Shown one piece after another: positions 44,510-53,558 of a stretch of 64,000 nucleotides of DNA. Source of the stretch: an uncultured Amphritea sp. (GTDB lineage: Bacteria; Pseudomonadota; Gammaproteobacteria; Pseudomonadales; Balneatricaceae); NCBI RefSeq assembly GCF_937127095.1, contig NZ_CAKZLP010000009.1, positions 1-64,000 on the forward strand, given 5' to 3'. The position numbers and the translations under genes are program-made. The notes below the pieces were generated by a model. That model ran no database searches and had not been told where the DNA came from. It was given only the letters and a program-made list of their open reading frames with translations. Numbering within the stretch: the stretch's first letter is position 1; each line of letters begins with the position of its first letter.

Positions 44510-46342
44510 TCAAACATCCATACCGATAAAACCACCCGACTGATGCGACCAGAGCTGAGCATAGATCCCCTCTTTTGCCACCAGTTCATAATGGTTGCCC
44601 TGCTCAACGATACGCCCCTGGTCCAGCACAATCAGCCGGTCCATCGCGGCAATTGTCGACAGCCGGTGAGCAATAGCGATCACGGTTTTGCCCTGCATCA
44701 GATTGGACAGACCCCGCTGAATATCGGCTTCTACCTCAGAGTCCAGTGCCGAGGTCGCTTCATCGAGAATCAGAATCGGTGCATCCTTGAGAATCACCCG
44801 GGCGATAGCAACACGCTGACGCTGACCTCCGGAAAGCTTAACCCCTCGCTCGCCAACCTGCGCATCATAACCGCAACGTCCCTGAGGGTCGCTTAAACCC
44901 AGGATAAACTCATGGGCCTCTGCCCGTCGGGCCGCTGCAATCATCTGTTCATCAGAAGCATCCGGATGACCATAAAGAATATTCTCGCGCACGCTCCGAT
45001 GCAGCAGAGAGGTGTCCTGAGTTACCATACCGATCTGATGCCGCAGACTATCCTGCTGCACCTGACTAATGTCCTGGCCATCAATCAGAATCTGGCCGTC
45101 CGCCAGATCATGAAAGCGCATCAACAGGTTAACCAGCGTCGATTTACCCGCACCGGAGCGCCCGACCAAACCGACTTTCTCACCGGGTTTGATATCCAGG
45201 TTCAGGTGCTCGATCACCCCTTCGGTCTTATCATAGTGAAAGGACACGTTATCAAAGCAGATCGCTCCGGCATTCACCGCCAGGGGTTTCGCATCATGCT
45301 GATCGGTCACATCAAGAGGCTGAGACAGCGTATTCATACCGTCATTAACGGTACCAATATTTTCAAACAGGGTGCTCACTTCCCACATAATCCATTGGGA
45401 CATACCGTTAAGGCGCAATGCCAGACTGATAGCAATGGCGATAGCGCCCACCGTCACCAGACTGAAACTCCACAAATAGATAGCCACCGCACTGGTGACA
45501 AACAGCAGCAGGTAATTGAGACACTGCACCGTCACATTCAGGCCCGTTGCCAGTCTCATCTGCCGGTAAACTGTGTCGAGAAAACCATCCATACTTTCGC
45601 GGGCATAATCCGATTCGCGCTGGCTGTGGGAGAACAGCTTCACCGTCGAAATATTGGTATAGCTATCGACAATCCGGCCGGTCATCGATGAACGCGCATC
45701 CGCCTGTACTGCCGAGATATGCTTCAGACGCGGCACAAAAAACCACATCAACAGGCAGTACCCCACCAGCCACCCCAGCAACGGCAGCATCAGGCGGATA
45801 TCAGACTGCGCCACCAGCACCAGCATCGACAGAAAATAGACTGCGATATAAACCAGTACATCCAGCAGTTTCATCACCGCTTCACGCACCGCCAGTGAGG
45901 TTTGCATCACCTTGGTGGCAATTCGTCCGGCGAAATCATTCTGGTAAAACGACAGACTCTGACGCAACAGATAGCGGTGCGCCAGCCAGCGTATCGACAT
46001 CGGAAAGTTGCCCAGCAATACCTGATGAACAACCAGCGAGTGCAGTGCAACCAGTAGCGGTAACCCCACCAGCAGCAGAACTCCCACCAGGGTCAGAGTA
46101 TCCCCCTCCTCCTGCCAGAACGTGTCAGGCTGTCGGCTACTCAGCCAGTCGACCAGTTGCCCCAGAAAACCAAACAGGGAGACTTCAAGCATCGCCAGCA
46201 GAGCAGAACACACTGTCATCAGCAACAGCGGCCACTCCATACCCCGCATATAATAACGGCAGAAAGCATAGAGCCCCGCCGGAGGCGGAGTGGGTTCTGA
46301 TTCGGGATATGGATTGGTCAGACGTTCAAAAAATCGAAACAT
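44510..46342 (-). CDS. ABC exporter with fused membrane and ATPase domains
   Basis: This is a 610-residue half-transporter. The membrane domain with six helices spans about 35-330, and the ATPase domain about 350-600. Walker A is VGRSGAGKSTLVNLL, the signature LSGGQRQRVAIARVIL, Walker B ILILDEATSALDSEVE, and the H-loop IAHRLST. Family members homodimerise and export drugs, lipids or peptides. The leader is a plain FxxFERLTNPYPESEP N-terminus with no extra domain. It precedes fetB by 53 bp on the same strand and may be co-transcribed. Confidence 0.9.
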   Translation of the reverse strand: MFRFFERLTNPYPESEPTPPPAGLYAFCRYYMRGMEWPLLLMTVCSALLAMLEVSLFGFLGQLVDWLSSRQPDTFWQEEGDTLTLVGVLLLVGLPLLVALHSLVVHQVLLGNFPMSIRWLAHRYLLRQSLSFYQNDFAGRIATKVMQTSLAVREAVMKLLDVLVYIAVYFLSMLVLVAQSDIRLMLPLLGWLVGYCLLMWFFVPRLKHISAVQADARSSMTGRIVDSYTNISTVKLFSHSQRESDYARESMDGFLDTVYRQMRLATGLNVTVQCLNYLLLFVTSAVAIYLWSFSLVTVGAIAIAISLALRLNGMSQWIMWEVSTLFENIGTVNDGMNTLSQPLDVTDQHDAKPLAVNAGAICFDNVSFHYDKTEGVIEHLNLDIKPGEKVGLVGRSGAGKSTLVNLLMRFHDLADGQILIDGQDISQVQQDSLRHQIGMVTQDTSLLHRSVRENILYGHPDASDEQMIAAARRAEAHEFILGLSDPQGRCGYDAQVGERGVKLSGGQRQRVAIARVILKDAPILILDEATSALDSEVEADIQRGLSNLMQGKTVIAIAHRLSTIAAMDRLIVLDQGRIVEQGNHYELVAKEGIYAQLWSHQSGGFIGMDV

Positions 46343-46746
46343 TAACAGTTACCGAAGGCCAGGGGTGGCGGGTTATAAAAGTCGAAAATGATACCCGAAA
46401 GTGGTTCGGTTAAATACGCCTGAGGGCCTTCAGAAAAAGATTTCTCTAAACCCTGAGCAGACGCTGAAGCAGACGGTCACAACAACTAACACACGTTTTG
46501 AAACCATCGCAGGGTCAATCACCATTTTGACGACTTTGGCGTTCAAATTTAACGTATATAAGCTAAGCTGGGGTGATTAGTAGCTATTTAATTTCAAATC
46601 TTTCTCAATTGTCCGAGTGTTTCAACGACGTGATAGATAAGCTTTTACAGTACCCGCCTGTTACGTTAGCTACTATTTAAGGCTATTAAGCTAGTCTGTT
46701 GGGCTGGTCAGTTAGATCTCATCTTTTAAAAAATGGATATGCATGA
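46343..46746. other. Intergenic region between divergent ABC exporter and GGDEF-EAL genes
   Basis: About 400 bp with no supported gene. It is AT-rich near 46540-46740 and likely holds both promoters; no repeat or operator was recognised. Confidence 0.5.
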
Positions 46747-49700
46747 ATGGTTTTTAACCGTTTTCTACCGACATCTCTGCATAACCGGGTTTTGATACTG
46801 ACACTGGCAGGTTTTCTGATATCTGCGGGTGCGATAACGCTGCTTATTTTCAAATACCTGCAACAGGACTCGACCAAATTGTTGGTTGAACAGCAACAGA
46901 CCATGGTCGATATGGTGGTTCGGCAGATGGACTCGGCATTGCAAAAGCGGGTCAACTATCTTGAGAGGTTCACCGAGACACTTCACTCCCGCTTTCGCCT
47001 GCATTCAAATGAAAGAATGCAGGAGATGTTAAAGCGGGATACCCAGCTACAGGCTCTGTTCAACGGTGGGGTGGTAATACTGAACCAGGAAGGAATCTCT
47101 CTGGTGGATTACCCAACAGTACCAAACCGTATCGGCGTTGATTATTCAGACCGTAAACATCTGGAACAAGCCCGCCAGCGAAAGTCTACGGTTATCACCA
47201 TGCCTCTGCTTGGCAAGGGGCTGAAAAGTCCGTTGTTTGCTATTAATACTCCGATTCTCTCAGCTTCAGGCCGCATTCTTGGTTATATCTTTGGCGTTAA
47301 CCTGCTGGCTCAGGATAACTTGCTGAAAGAGATCTCCCAGCAGACCTTCGCGGATGGTGGCCGGGTGATGATAATCGACCCGAACCTGGGTATCTATGTC
47401 ACCGATACGCTGAAAGGCGTCCCCCTTGAAAGCTATCAGAAAGAGAAGCATTGCGATTGTATTGAACGGGTACTGGCTGGGGAGTCATCGGGCATCACCC
47501 GGGACATTGATGGCAACCGGATTATCTTTGCGTCCGCCCGATTAGACAAAATGGGCTGGGTAGTCATCCGTTCTTATTCGCTGCATAAAGCGATGGCAAC
47601 CATTAACATTCTCACCGAAAAAATCATTGTCGTGATCCTGGTGATCTGCATTCTGATGGCGAGCCTGATCACCTACCTGTTGAAAAGGCTACTGACGCCT
47701 CTGCGCAATGCCTCACGGGATATACGCAAAATGGCGGATGGCCAGCTAACCGAGCAAGCCCTTGCTGTGAGTAGTAACGATGAGGTGGGGCAACTGATTA
47801 AAGCGTTTAACCAGTTTCACCACAACCATAAACGCTATGAGCTGGCATTGAGAGAATCGGAAGAGCGCTACCGCCTCACGATGGAAGCTACTCAGACCGG
47901 TTTATGGAGCTGGGACCTGACCAACGATATAGTCCACTGGGACAGTCAGTGCTATAAGATGCTGGGGTATAAAGATCAGGCGTTCCACCTCAACCGGCAG
48001 TTATTCCGAAAGTTGATGCACCCGGAAGATCAGGTGCGTTTTTACGTCAATTTCCTGCCCCGCGTTCTGGACAATCATACCGCAGAGATCCAGTTCAGAC
48101 TGCTTACCAGTGACAACGCCTGGCTCTGGATAAAAAGCCGGGGCAAGCCGATTCGATTTGGCAAAAACAGTCACCCGCTCTGCATCGCCGGAACCCATAT
48201 GAATTTCGAGCAGCAGCGACAAACCGAACAGCTGCGTCTGGCCGCCGCTGCATTTGAAAGCAGTGACGCGATTATGATCGTTGATGCCGAAGAAAATATC
48301 ATTAAGGTTAATAACGCCTTCACCCAGATTACCGGTTATCAGGCCGAAGAGGCGATCGGCCACCCACCTGCTCTGTTGCGCTCCGGGGTTCACAAAAGTC
48401 CGTTTTACGAGGATATGCTGGGCAACCTCAGTGAAACAGGCAAATGGCAGGGAGAGATCTGGAACCGCCATAAAAATGGCTCAATCTATATCGCCTGGCT
48501 GAATATCAATACCATTTTCAACGATGACAATACGGTCTATCAACGTATTGCCACCTTTTCCGATATTACTGAGAAAAAGCAGACCGAAGAACTGATATGG
48601 ACACAGGCGAACTTTGACCCACTGACCAACCTGCCCAACCGACGCATGTTTATGGATCGCCTGACTCAGGAGATCCGTCTGGCGGCCCGGTCAAAATCAT
48701 CGCTCGCATTGCTGTTTCTTGATCTCGACCGGTTTAAGGAGATCAATGACACACTCGGTCATAATGTCGGGGATCAGCTGCTGATTGAGGTGGCTGAACG
48801 GTTTAAAAGTCTGGTGCGCAGTAGTGACACTATTTCACGACTGGGTGGCGATGAGTTCACCATTATCCTGCCGCAGATCGAGCAGGTTGGGGAAAAGATC
48901 CTGTCACTTCTGCAGCAACCGTTTGAGCTCGAAAACCAGCAGCGCTATATCTCGGCCAGTATTGGCGCAACCCTCTACCCTCAGGATGGCGATAACGCTG
49001 AGCAACTAATTAAAAATGCCGATCAGGCAATGTATGCGGCAAAAGCGGCAGGCCGCAGTAAACTGCACTTCTTTACTGCCGGGATGCAAACGCTGTCACT
49101 CAAACGTACCAACCTGATAAACGCGTTACGTGAGGCGATAAGCAAGCAGCAGTTTCAACTTTACTACCAGCCGGTTATTGCGCTGGAGAGTATGACGGTG
49201 GTCAAAGCTGAAGCGTTGATCCGCTGGAACCACCCGGACGAAGGATTAATGTTTCCCCATCAGTTTATCCAGGCGGCTGAACAAAGTGGCATTATCCAGG
49301 ATCTGGGTGAGTGGATTTTCCGTGAAGCGCTGCAGCAGGTACGACAGTGGCGGAAAAAGCTAACCCCTGAGATCCAGATCTGCATCAATGCCTCCGCAGC
49401 CCACTTTAATAGCAATACAGACAATTCAGCCCTTCAGCGCTGGCTTCAGATAGCCCATGAATCAGCTCTTGAAAACTCAGAACTAAGTATAGAGATCACC
49501 GAAAGTTTGCTGATGGAATCCTCTGCGGATACTCAGCAAAAGATCGTCCAGTTGCGGGATGCCAACATTCAGATAGGACTGGATGACTTCGGTACCAGCT
49601 TCTCATCCCTCGCTCATCTGAGCCGAATGGATATCGATTATCTGAAGATAGACCGCACCTTTGTCCGCAACCTCCACGCCGGGTCTGATGACCTGGTACT

Positions 49701-49911
49701 TTGCAATGCCATCATCGTCATGGCGCATACCCTGGGGCTGAAAGTGATCGCTGAAGGGATTGAAACACTGGAGCAACACAACCTGATGCAACAGGCAAAC
49801 TGCGATTATGGGCAGGGGTTTTTCTACGCCAGCGCCATGACTGCAAGGCAGTTTGAAAGCTGGCACAAAAAGTTTAATCAACAACCATCATTGCTAAACA
49901 GCCATTCATAA
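46747..49911 (+). CDS. Membrane dual GGDEF-EAL protein with dCache and two PAS domains
   Basis: This is a 1054-residue signalling protein. In order: membrane helix (about 17-37), periplasmic dCache domain (about 45-275), membrane helix (about 295-315), HAMP (about 318-370), PAS (about 380-495), PAS (about 505-615), GGDEF (about 625-785) and EAL (about 800-1045). The cyclase site SRLGGDEFTIILP with RSSD inhibitory site is intact; the phosphodiesterase has EALIRWNHP and the conserved loop LDDFGTSFSSLAHL. It could make or degrade cyclic di-GMP. The adjacent convergent gene (49922) is an HD-GYP phosphodiesterase, only ten bases beyond its stop. Confidence 0.92.
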   Translation: MVFNRFLPTSLHNRVLILTLAGFLISAGAITLLIFKYLQQDSTKLLVEQQQTMVDMVVRQMDSALQKRVNYLERFTETLHSRFRLHSNERMQEMLKRDTQLQALFNGGVVILNQEGISLVDYPTVPNRIGVDYSDRKHLEQARQRKSTVITMPLLGKGLKSPLFAINTPILSASGRILGYIFGVNLLAQDNLLKEISQQTFADGGRVMIIDPNLGIYVTDTLKGVPLESYQKEKHCDCIERVLAGESSGITRDIDGNRIIFASARLDKMGWVVIRSYSLHKAMATINILTEKIIVVILVICILMASLITYLLKRLLTPLRNASRDIRKMADGQLTEQALAVSSNDEVGQLIKAFNQFHHNHKRYELALRESEERYRLTMEATQTGLWSWDLTNDIVHWDSQCYKMLGYKDQAFHLNRQLFRKLMHPEDQVRFYVNFLPRVLDNHTAEIQFRLLTSDNAWLWIKSRGKPIRFGKNSHPLCIAGTHMNFEQQRQTEQLRLAAAAFESSDAIMIVDAEENIIKVNNAFTQITGYQAEEAIGHPPALLRSGVHKSPFYEDMLGNLSETGKWQGEIWNRHKNGSIYIAWLNINTIFNDDNTVYQRIATFSDITEKKQTEELIWTQANFDPLTNLPNRRMFMDRLTQEIRLAARSKSSLALLFLDLDRFKEINDTLGHNVGDQLLIEVAERFKSLVRSSDTISRLGGDEFTIILPQIEQVGEKILSLLQQPFELENQQRYISASIGATLYPQDGDNAEQLIKNADQAMYAAKAAGRSKLHFFTAGMQTLSLKRTNLINALREAISKQQFQLYYQPVIALESMTVVKAEALIRWNHPDEGLMFPHQFIQAAEQSGIIQDLGEWIFREALQQVRQWRKKLTPEIQICINASAAHFNSNTDNSALQRWLQIAHESALENSELSIEITESLLMESSADTQQKIVQLRDANIQIGLDDFGTSFSSLAHLSRMDIDYLKIDRTFVRNLHAGSDDLVLCNAIIVMAHTLGLKVIAEGIETLEQHNLMQQANCDYGQGFFYASAMTARQFESWHKKFNQQPSLLNSHS

Positions 49912-49921
49912 CTGAGCTTGT

Positions 49922-50755
49922 TCAGAAATATGTCACATGCTTTGCTGACGCTTTAATCTCATCGTAGTGATCAAGAAACAACGCAACAATCTCAGGATCG
50001 AAATGAATGCCGGCCTGCTCGTGGATATAGTGCAACACCTCATCCTCCTGCCAGGCTCGCTTATATACCCGATCTTCAGATAGCGCATCCCAAACGTCAA
50101 TCACTGCAAAAAGCCTGGCGGCCAATGGAATCTGTTCCCCCGCAAGGCCCTGCGGATAGCCCGAGCCATCCCAACGTTCATGATGGCAGTAGGGAATATC
50201 GATTGAAGGTTGCAGAAACTCAATATCACTCATCAGATCACGGGCGATTACCGGGTGCTGTTTCATGATAGCCCACTCATCCGCATCGAGCGGCCCCGGT
50301 TTAATCAGAATCGCATCCGGAATGCCAACCTTACCGGCATCATGCATCAATGCTCCCCGGGCGATGCAGGTCAGCTCATCGCCATCAACCCCCATCAGCC
50401 GCGCAAGTTTAACCGTCATTCGAGTGACTCGCAGGCTGTGGTCGCCGGTCTCCTTATGACGAATATCCATCACCTGCACCCAGCCTTTGAGGGTTTGATC
50501 GTAACTTTTTCGCAACAGATGGTTAACCTGCTCAATCCGGTTCAGATCCGCCCGAATAAGAAACAACAATAAGATTGAGGTACCGACGACAAAGGCAAAA
50601 CCTTTGAAGTGCTGCGCCTGCGTAATCATCTCCGGTGACTGGAACAAAGCAGCCACCAGCGCATCTGAAAAGTAGATCCACAGCGAAGCAAAGATCAGAT
50701 AGATCAGCACCGTGCGGTAATAGGGTTTTATCATCAGCTGTCTCAACAAAGTCAC
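49922..50755 (-). CDS. HD-GYP domain phosphodiesterase with membrane anchor
   Basis: This is a 277-residue protein. Two membrane helices (about 15-30 and 45-65) are followed by an HD-GYP domain with GALMHDAGKVGIPDAILIK (HD pair) and HHERWDGSGYPQGLAG (GYP motif). HD-GYP enzymes hydrolyse cyclic di-GMP to GMP or pGpG. There is no sensory domain of appreciable size. It is convergent with the GGDEF-EAL gene, with stops ten bases apart. Confidence 0.9.
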   Translation of the reverse strand: MTLLRQLMIKPYYRTVLIYLIFASLWIYFSDALVAALFQSPEMITQAQHFKGFAFVVGTSILLLFLIRADLNRIEQVNHLLRKSYDQTLKGWVQVMDIRHKETGDHSLRVTRMTVKLARLMGVDGDELTCIARGALMHDAGKVGIPDAILIKPGPLDADEWAIMKQHPVIARDLMSDIEFLQPSIDIPYCHHERWDGSGYPQGLAGEQIPLAARLFAVIDVWDALSEDRVYKRAWQEDEVLHYIHEQAGIHFDPEIVALFLDHYDEIKASAKHVTYF

Positions 50756-50818
50756 TCAGGGTTAAGCGAGTTAATTAAAGACTAGCAGTGCCTGAGCAAA
50801 AGAACGTCCCGGACAGCA

Positions 50819-51634
50819 TTAAAGCTGTCCCAGTTTTGTCAGCAGTCGCTTAACCAGCGAATCATTTGCAACCTCATCAGCATTGTCAGCCTTATCGACA
50901 ACCGCGGCAGGCGGGTTAACGGCCTCAGTCTCAAGCGCCACATCGGTCTTATCATTTGCTGGCCGGACATAGGCATTACTATTGCCCTGCAACGCCGTGA
51001 TCATCTGATTACGCTGCAACTCCCAGCTGTCTACCGGGTCCTGAGCATGCCAGGCGGCAAACAACTTCGCCTGTTTTGAACTGATTTTCAAACCATACTG
51101 GTCACGCATATAAAAATAGGTGCGGGCGATATCACCCTGACGATTCTGCGGTGGTTCAACTTTACGGGCTTTGAAATCAACCTCCATATCACACTGGCCA
51201 TAGACCCGGGGTTCACCTTCCAGCTGGGCAAAACTGAAATTTGAACGATCACCATTGACCTCACCTATCGCCGGCACCAGGTTATGCAGATCCGCTTCCA
51301 TTTGATTGAACTTCGCGTCTTTTTTGCACGCTTTACGCCCCCCCTCCTGCCAGCACTGCAGCTGATGGCCAAACGCCCAGGCAGGCACCACATGCTCCCA
51401 CTCGATGCGTGCAGCACGGTTAGCATTTTTCCGCGGGGTATAGCCACAGCTCTCCCAGTCAGGCACCAGCTTTTTACCTTCTGTACGGTAGTCACAACCA
51501 CAATAGAAGCTAACGGGATTAGCCTGATACATCTCCGCAAGAATACGCTTTGATTTACTGAACGATGGGGGCGAGTCTGCAACCGAGACAGACGACAGTA
51601 ATACGGCCAACAGAGCAACAAGAGGACGAAACAT
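50819..51634 (-). CDS. Endonuclease I family nuclease (EndA/NucM)
   Basis: This 271-residue exported nuclease has a signal peptide (MFRPLVALLAVLLSSVSVA), a beta-beta-alpha metal fold with the active site RIEWEHVVPAWAFGHQLQCW, and QMEADLHNLVPAIGEVNGDR. Pairs of cysteines (FYCGCDYRT, WESCGY, LQCW, KACKK) fit the disulfides of periplasmic EndA/Dns nucleases, which degrade double-stranded DNA. About 50 residues after the catalytic domain (NAYVRPANDKTDVALETEAV onward) are low-complexity and not part of the usual enzyme. It is monocistronic. Confidence 0.9.
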   Translation of the reverse strand: MFRPLVALLAVLLSSVSVADSPPSFSKSKRILAEMYQANPVSFYCGCDYRTEGKKLVPDWESCGYTPRKNANRAARIEWEHVVPAWAFGHQLQCWQEGGRKACKKDAKFNQMEADLHNLVPAIGEVNGDRSNFSFAQLEGEPRVYGQCDMEVDFKARKVEPPQNRQGDIARTYFYMRDQYGLKISSKQAKLFAAWHAQDPVDSWELQRNQMITALQGNSNAYVRPANDKTDVALETEAVNPPAAVVDKADNADEVANDSLVKRLLTKLGQL

Positions 51635-51774
51635 AGGATTTCCTTACAAAGAACAACAGGAATCCGTCCCAGGCACTCACTATCCCTAGCAAGGTTTATA
51701 AAAGTGAAGTTAACGATGATTTGAGGGTGAACGCTGTCTTACCTTAACGGCCCTGATCAGCCGGTCAGACAGGT

Positions 51775-52248
51775 CTATTTACGATTACCAATGCGGTAAT
51801 TGCCGGTCTGATGAAACTGGACCACCTGCTTGCGCTTGCGACCAATCAGCAACGGACCATCATCAAAGAAGAGAAAGTTTTTCCAGTTGCGGCAAAACAC
51901 ATCCCAGCGGGTTTCAATTACATGCTCGCTGTTGTAACAAAACCAGACAACGGTCTGATCATCCCATTGCAGATGTTCAGCCAGCAACGCTGGCAGAGCG
52001 GTATCATCAGATTCCCAGATCTGCTGCCAGTTATCAGTTTCCAGCCAGGTCTGATTCTTATTTGCCCAGTCATCCGCGCCGAACAGCCCCGGATGGTTGC
52101 AGTGCTTACTGATCTGTTGCGACCAGATCTGCTCAGCCCGCACGTCCGTCAGTGGCTTGATCTGTACCAGATCTTCTTCACTGACCGGCAGATCTTTATG
52201 CCTGAAGATCCAGGCTTTTTTGTATTGTTCAATCGGCAGATAACTCAT
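51775..52248 (-). CDS. DUF2947 family protein
   Basis: This is a 157-residue soluble protein with a tryptophan-rich sequence (KKAWIFRHKDLPVSEEDL, WDDQTVVWFCYNSEHVIETR, WDVFCRNWKNFLFFDDGPLL). The pattern is that of DUF2947, a conserved gammaproteobacterial family of unknown function. No signal peptide or catalytic motif is evident. It lies between the endonuclease and NlpC/P60 genes without sharing an operon spacing with either. Confidence 0.75.
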   Translation of the reverse strand: MSYLPIEQYKKAWIFRHKDLPVSEEDLVQIKPLTDVRAEQIWSQQISKHCNHPGLFGADDWANKNQTWLETDNWQQIWESDDTALPALLAEHLQWDDQTVVWFCYNSEHVIETRWDVFCRNWKNFLFFDDGPLLIGRKRKQVVQFHQTGNYRIGNRK

Positions 52249-52338
52249 GACAACTCGATAATCTCAGATTCAATAAAGTGCCGCGACACTATACCAGAAC
52301 ACCGGTCAGCAACAATCTGTTGCGACAGCAGAAATGAA

Positions 52339-52875
52339 TCAAACTCCTGACAGACGGCGAGCCTGCCAGAAGTGTAGCTCCCAGTATGGATTACTCATCA
52401 GTGATATCATCACCCCCCGACTGGTAGAGGCATGCAGAAACTCGCCGTCACCAATATAGATACCCACATGTCGAAGCTTGGTTGGTGAACGATAAAACAA
52501 CAGGTCACCCGGCAATAGTTGATGAATATCGACTTGTTGCCCTATCTGCGCCTGTGCTTTGGTTGTCCGGGGTATGTCGATGGCCAACTGCTGCCGAAAA
52601 GCCAGTTGGGTAAACGCAGAACAATCCACGCCGCGCTTGTCCACGCCACCTAAACGATAGGGAACCCCCTGCCACTCGCGGTAATGCTGCAATAGACGCG
52701 CACGCACCTCTGAGAACTCAGCGGTCGGCGTAAGCGGATCAGCTGCGCGGTAGGATGGCGAACCACAACCACCGAGACTCAGCAGCAAGATCAGGGCAAC
52801 GACTCTTGTTATAAAAGATCTCGTCATAAACAGTCTCGTTATAAGCTCTTTTGTTATAAGCTCTCTTTTCATCAA
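52339..52875 (-). CDS. NlpC/P60 family lipoprotein peptidase
   Basis: This 178-residue protein has a lipoprotein signal (TRVVALILLLSLGGCGSPSY) and a C40 cysteine-peptidase domain: catalytic Cys in VDCSAFTQLAF, His in LRHVGIYIGDG and a third residue in EFLHASTS. It would cleave peptidoglycan stem peptides at the cell envelope. The first 25 residues contain a four-copy five-residue repeat (ELITK, ELITR, LFMTR, SFITR) encoded by a 15-bp DNA repeat, so the true start may be the ATG at 52827. The position of the Cys lipobox favours that shorter start. Confidence 0.87.
   Translation of the reverse strand: MMKRELITKELITRLFMTRSFITRVVALILLLSLGGCGSPSYRAADPLTPTAEFSEVRARLLQHYREWQGVPYRLGGVDKRGVDCSAFTQLAFRQQLAIDIPRTTKAQAQIGQQVDIHQLLPGDLLFYRSPTKLRHVGIYIGDGEFLHASTSRGVMISLMSNPYWELHFWQARRLSGV
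52799..52864. repeat. 15-bp tandem repeat in the 5' part of the NlpC/P60 gene
   Basis: Four degenerate copies of a 15-bp unit can be aligned on the minus strand (GAGCTTATAACAAAA, GAGCTTATAACGAGA, CTGTTTATGACGAGA, TCTTTTATAACAAGA). They code for the repeated x-x-I-T-K/R at the N-terminus and shift the start upstream of the lipoprotein signal. Confidence 0.7.
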
Positions 52876-52998
52876 TAGCGATCCGATATCTATTACCTCT
52901 TCTCAAGTTACTATAGCGGCTGATTTGATTCTTTTTTGACACTGGCATCAACACCGATACACTACACAGCAACCTCTGTGTGATGAAAGGAAACAGCG

Positions 52999-53364
52999 AT
53001 GCTTTATATTCTGCCGGAAACAGCCGGAGATATCATGGTGCTTCAGGCCAGCGAAAAACTTACAACTGCCGACTATCAGGAGATATTTCTCCCCCTGCTG
53101 GAAGAGAAAGTTGCAGCCCATGGCCGGGTTCGCTGCCTGATCTATCTCGACCATGAGTTTAAAGGCTGGGAGATCGGTGCCATGTGGGAAGATACCAAAC
53201 TGGGTATCCATCACAGCAATGATTTTATCCGCCTGGCGGTCGTCGGTGGTGGCACCTGGCTGGACTGGGCCGTTAAAATTGGCGAAGCCTTTATCGACGG
53301 TGAGGCGCAACACTTTTCTGAAAGCCAGTTTCTGCAAGCACTTCACTGGATTGACGCGGGCTGA
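52999..53364 (+). CDS. SpoIIAA/STAS-like cytoplasmic protein
   Basis: This 121-residue protein has the SpoIIAA-like STAS fold (VLQASEKLTTADYQEIFLPL, VRCLIYLDHEFKGWEIGAMW, IRLAVVGGGTWLDWAVKI). The family is sometimes called STAS/SEC14 or DUF3478. STAS proteins often bind partners or nucleotides, but the role here is unknown. It is a single gene with AAAGGAAACAGCG as ribosome-binding region before the ATG. Confidence 0.8.
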   Translation: MLYILPETAGDIMVLQASEKLTTADYQEIFLPLLEEKVAAHGRVRCLIYLDHEFKGWEIGAMWEDTKLGIHHSNDFIRLAVVGGGTWLDWAVKIGEAFIDGEAQHFSESQFLQALHWIDAG

Positions 53365-53558
53365 GTACCGCGTAAGCCTCAACTAAATGCTGTTACATTC
53401 GTTTAAGCTGACACCTTGTAGCCCAGCAAATTATGACCCCGGTCAGCGTTGTTTCCGGTAATTTCTTTACAGGTCTGAAAGCTGACCAGAAAGACTAACG
53501 CACCTGCAGCATTTTTAGGTATTCTTATATTCTGTTCCCAGCCATCAGGACGAAATTT

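Noticed and set aside
45547..46413. Plus-strand open frame of 288 codons opposite the ABC exporter
   Set aside because: Antisense to a gene with complete Walker, signature and H-loop motifs; low-complexity translation rich in Ser, Pro and Ala.
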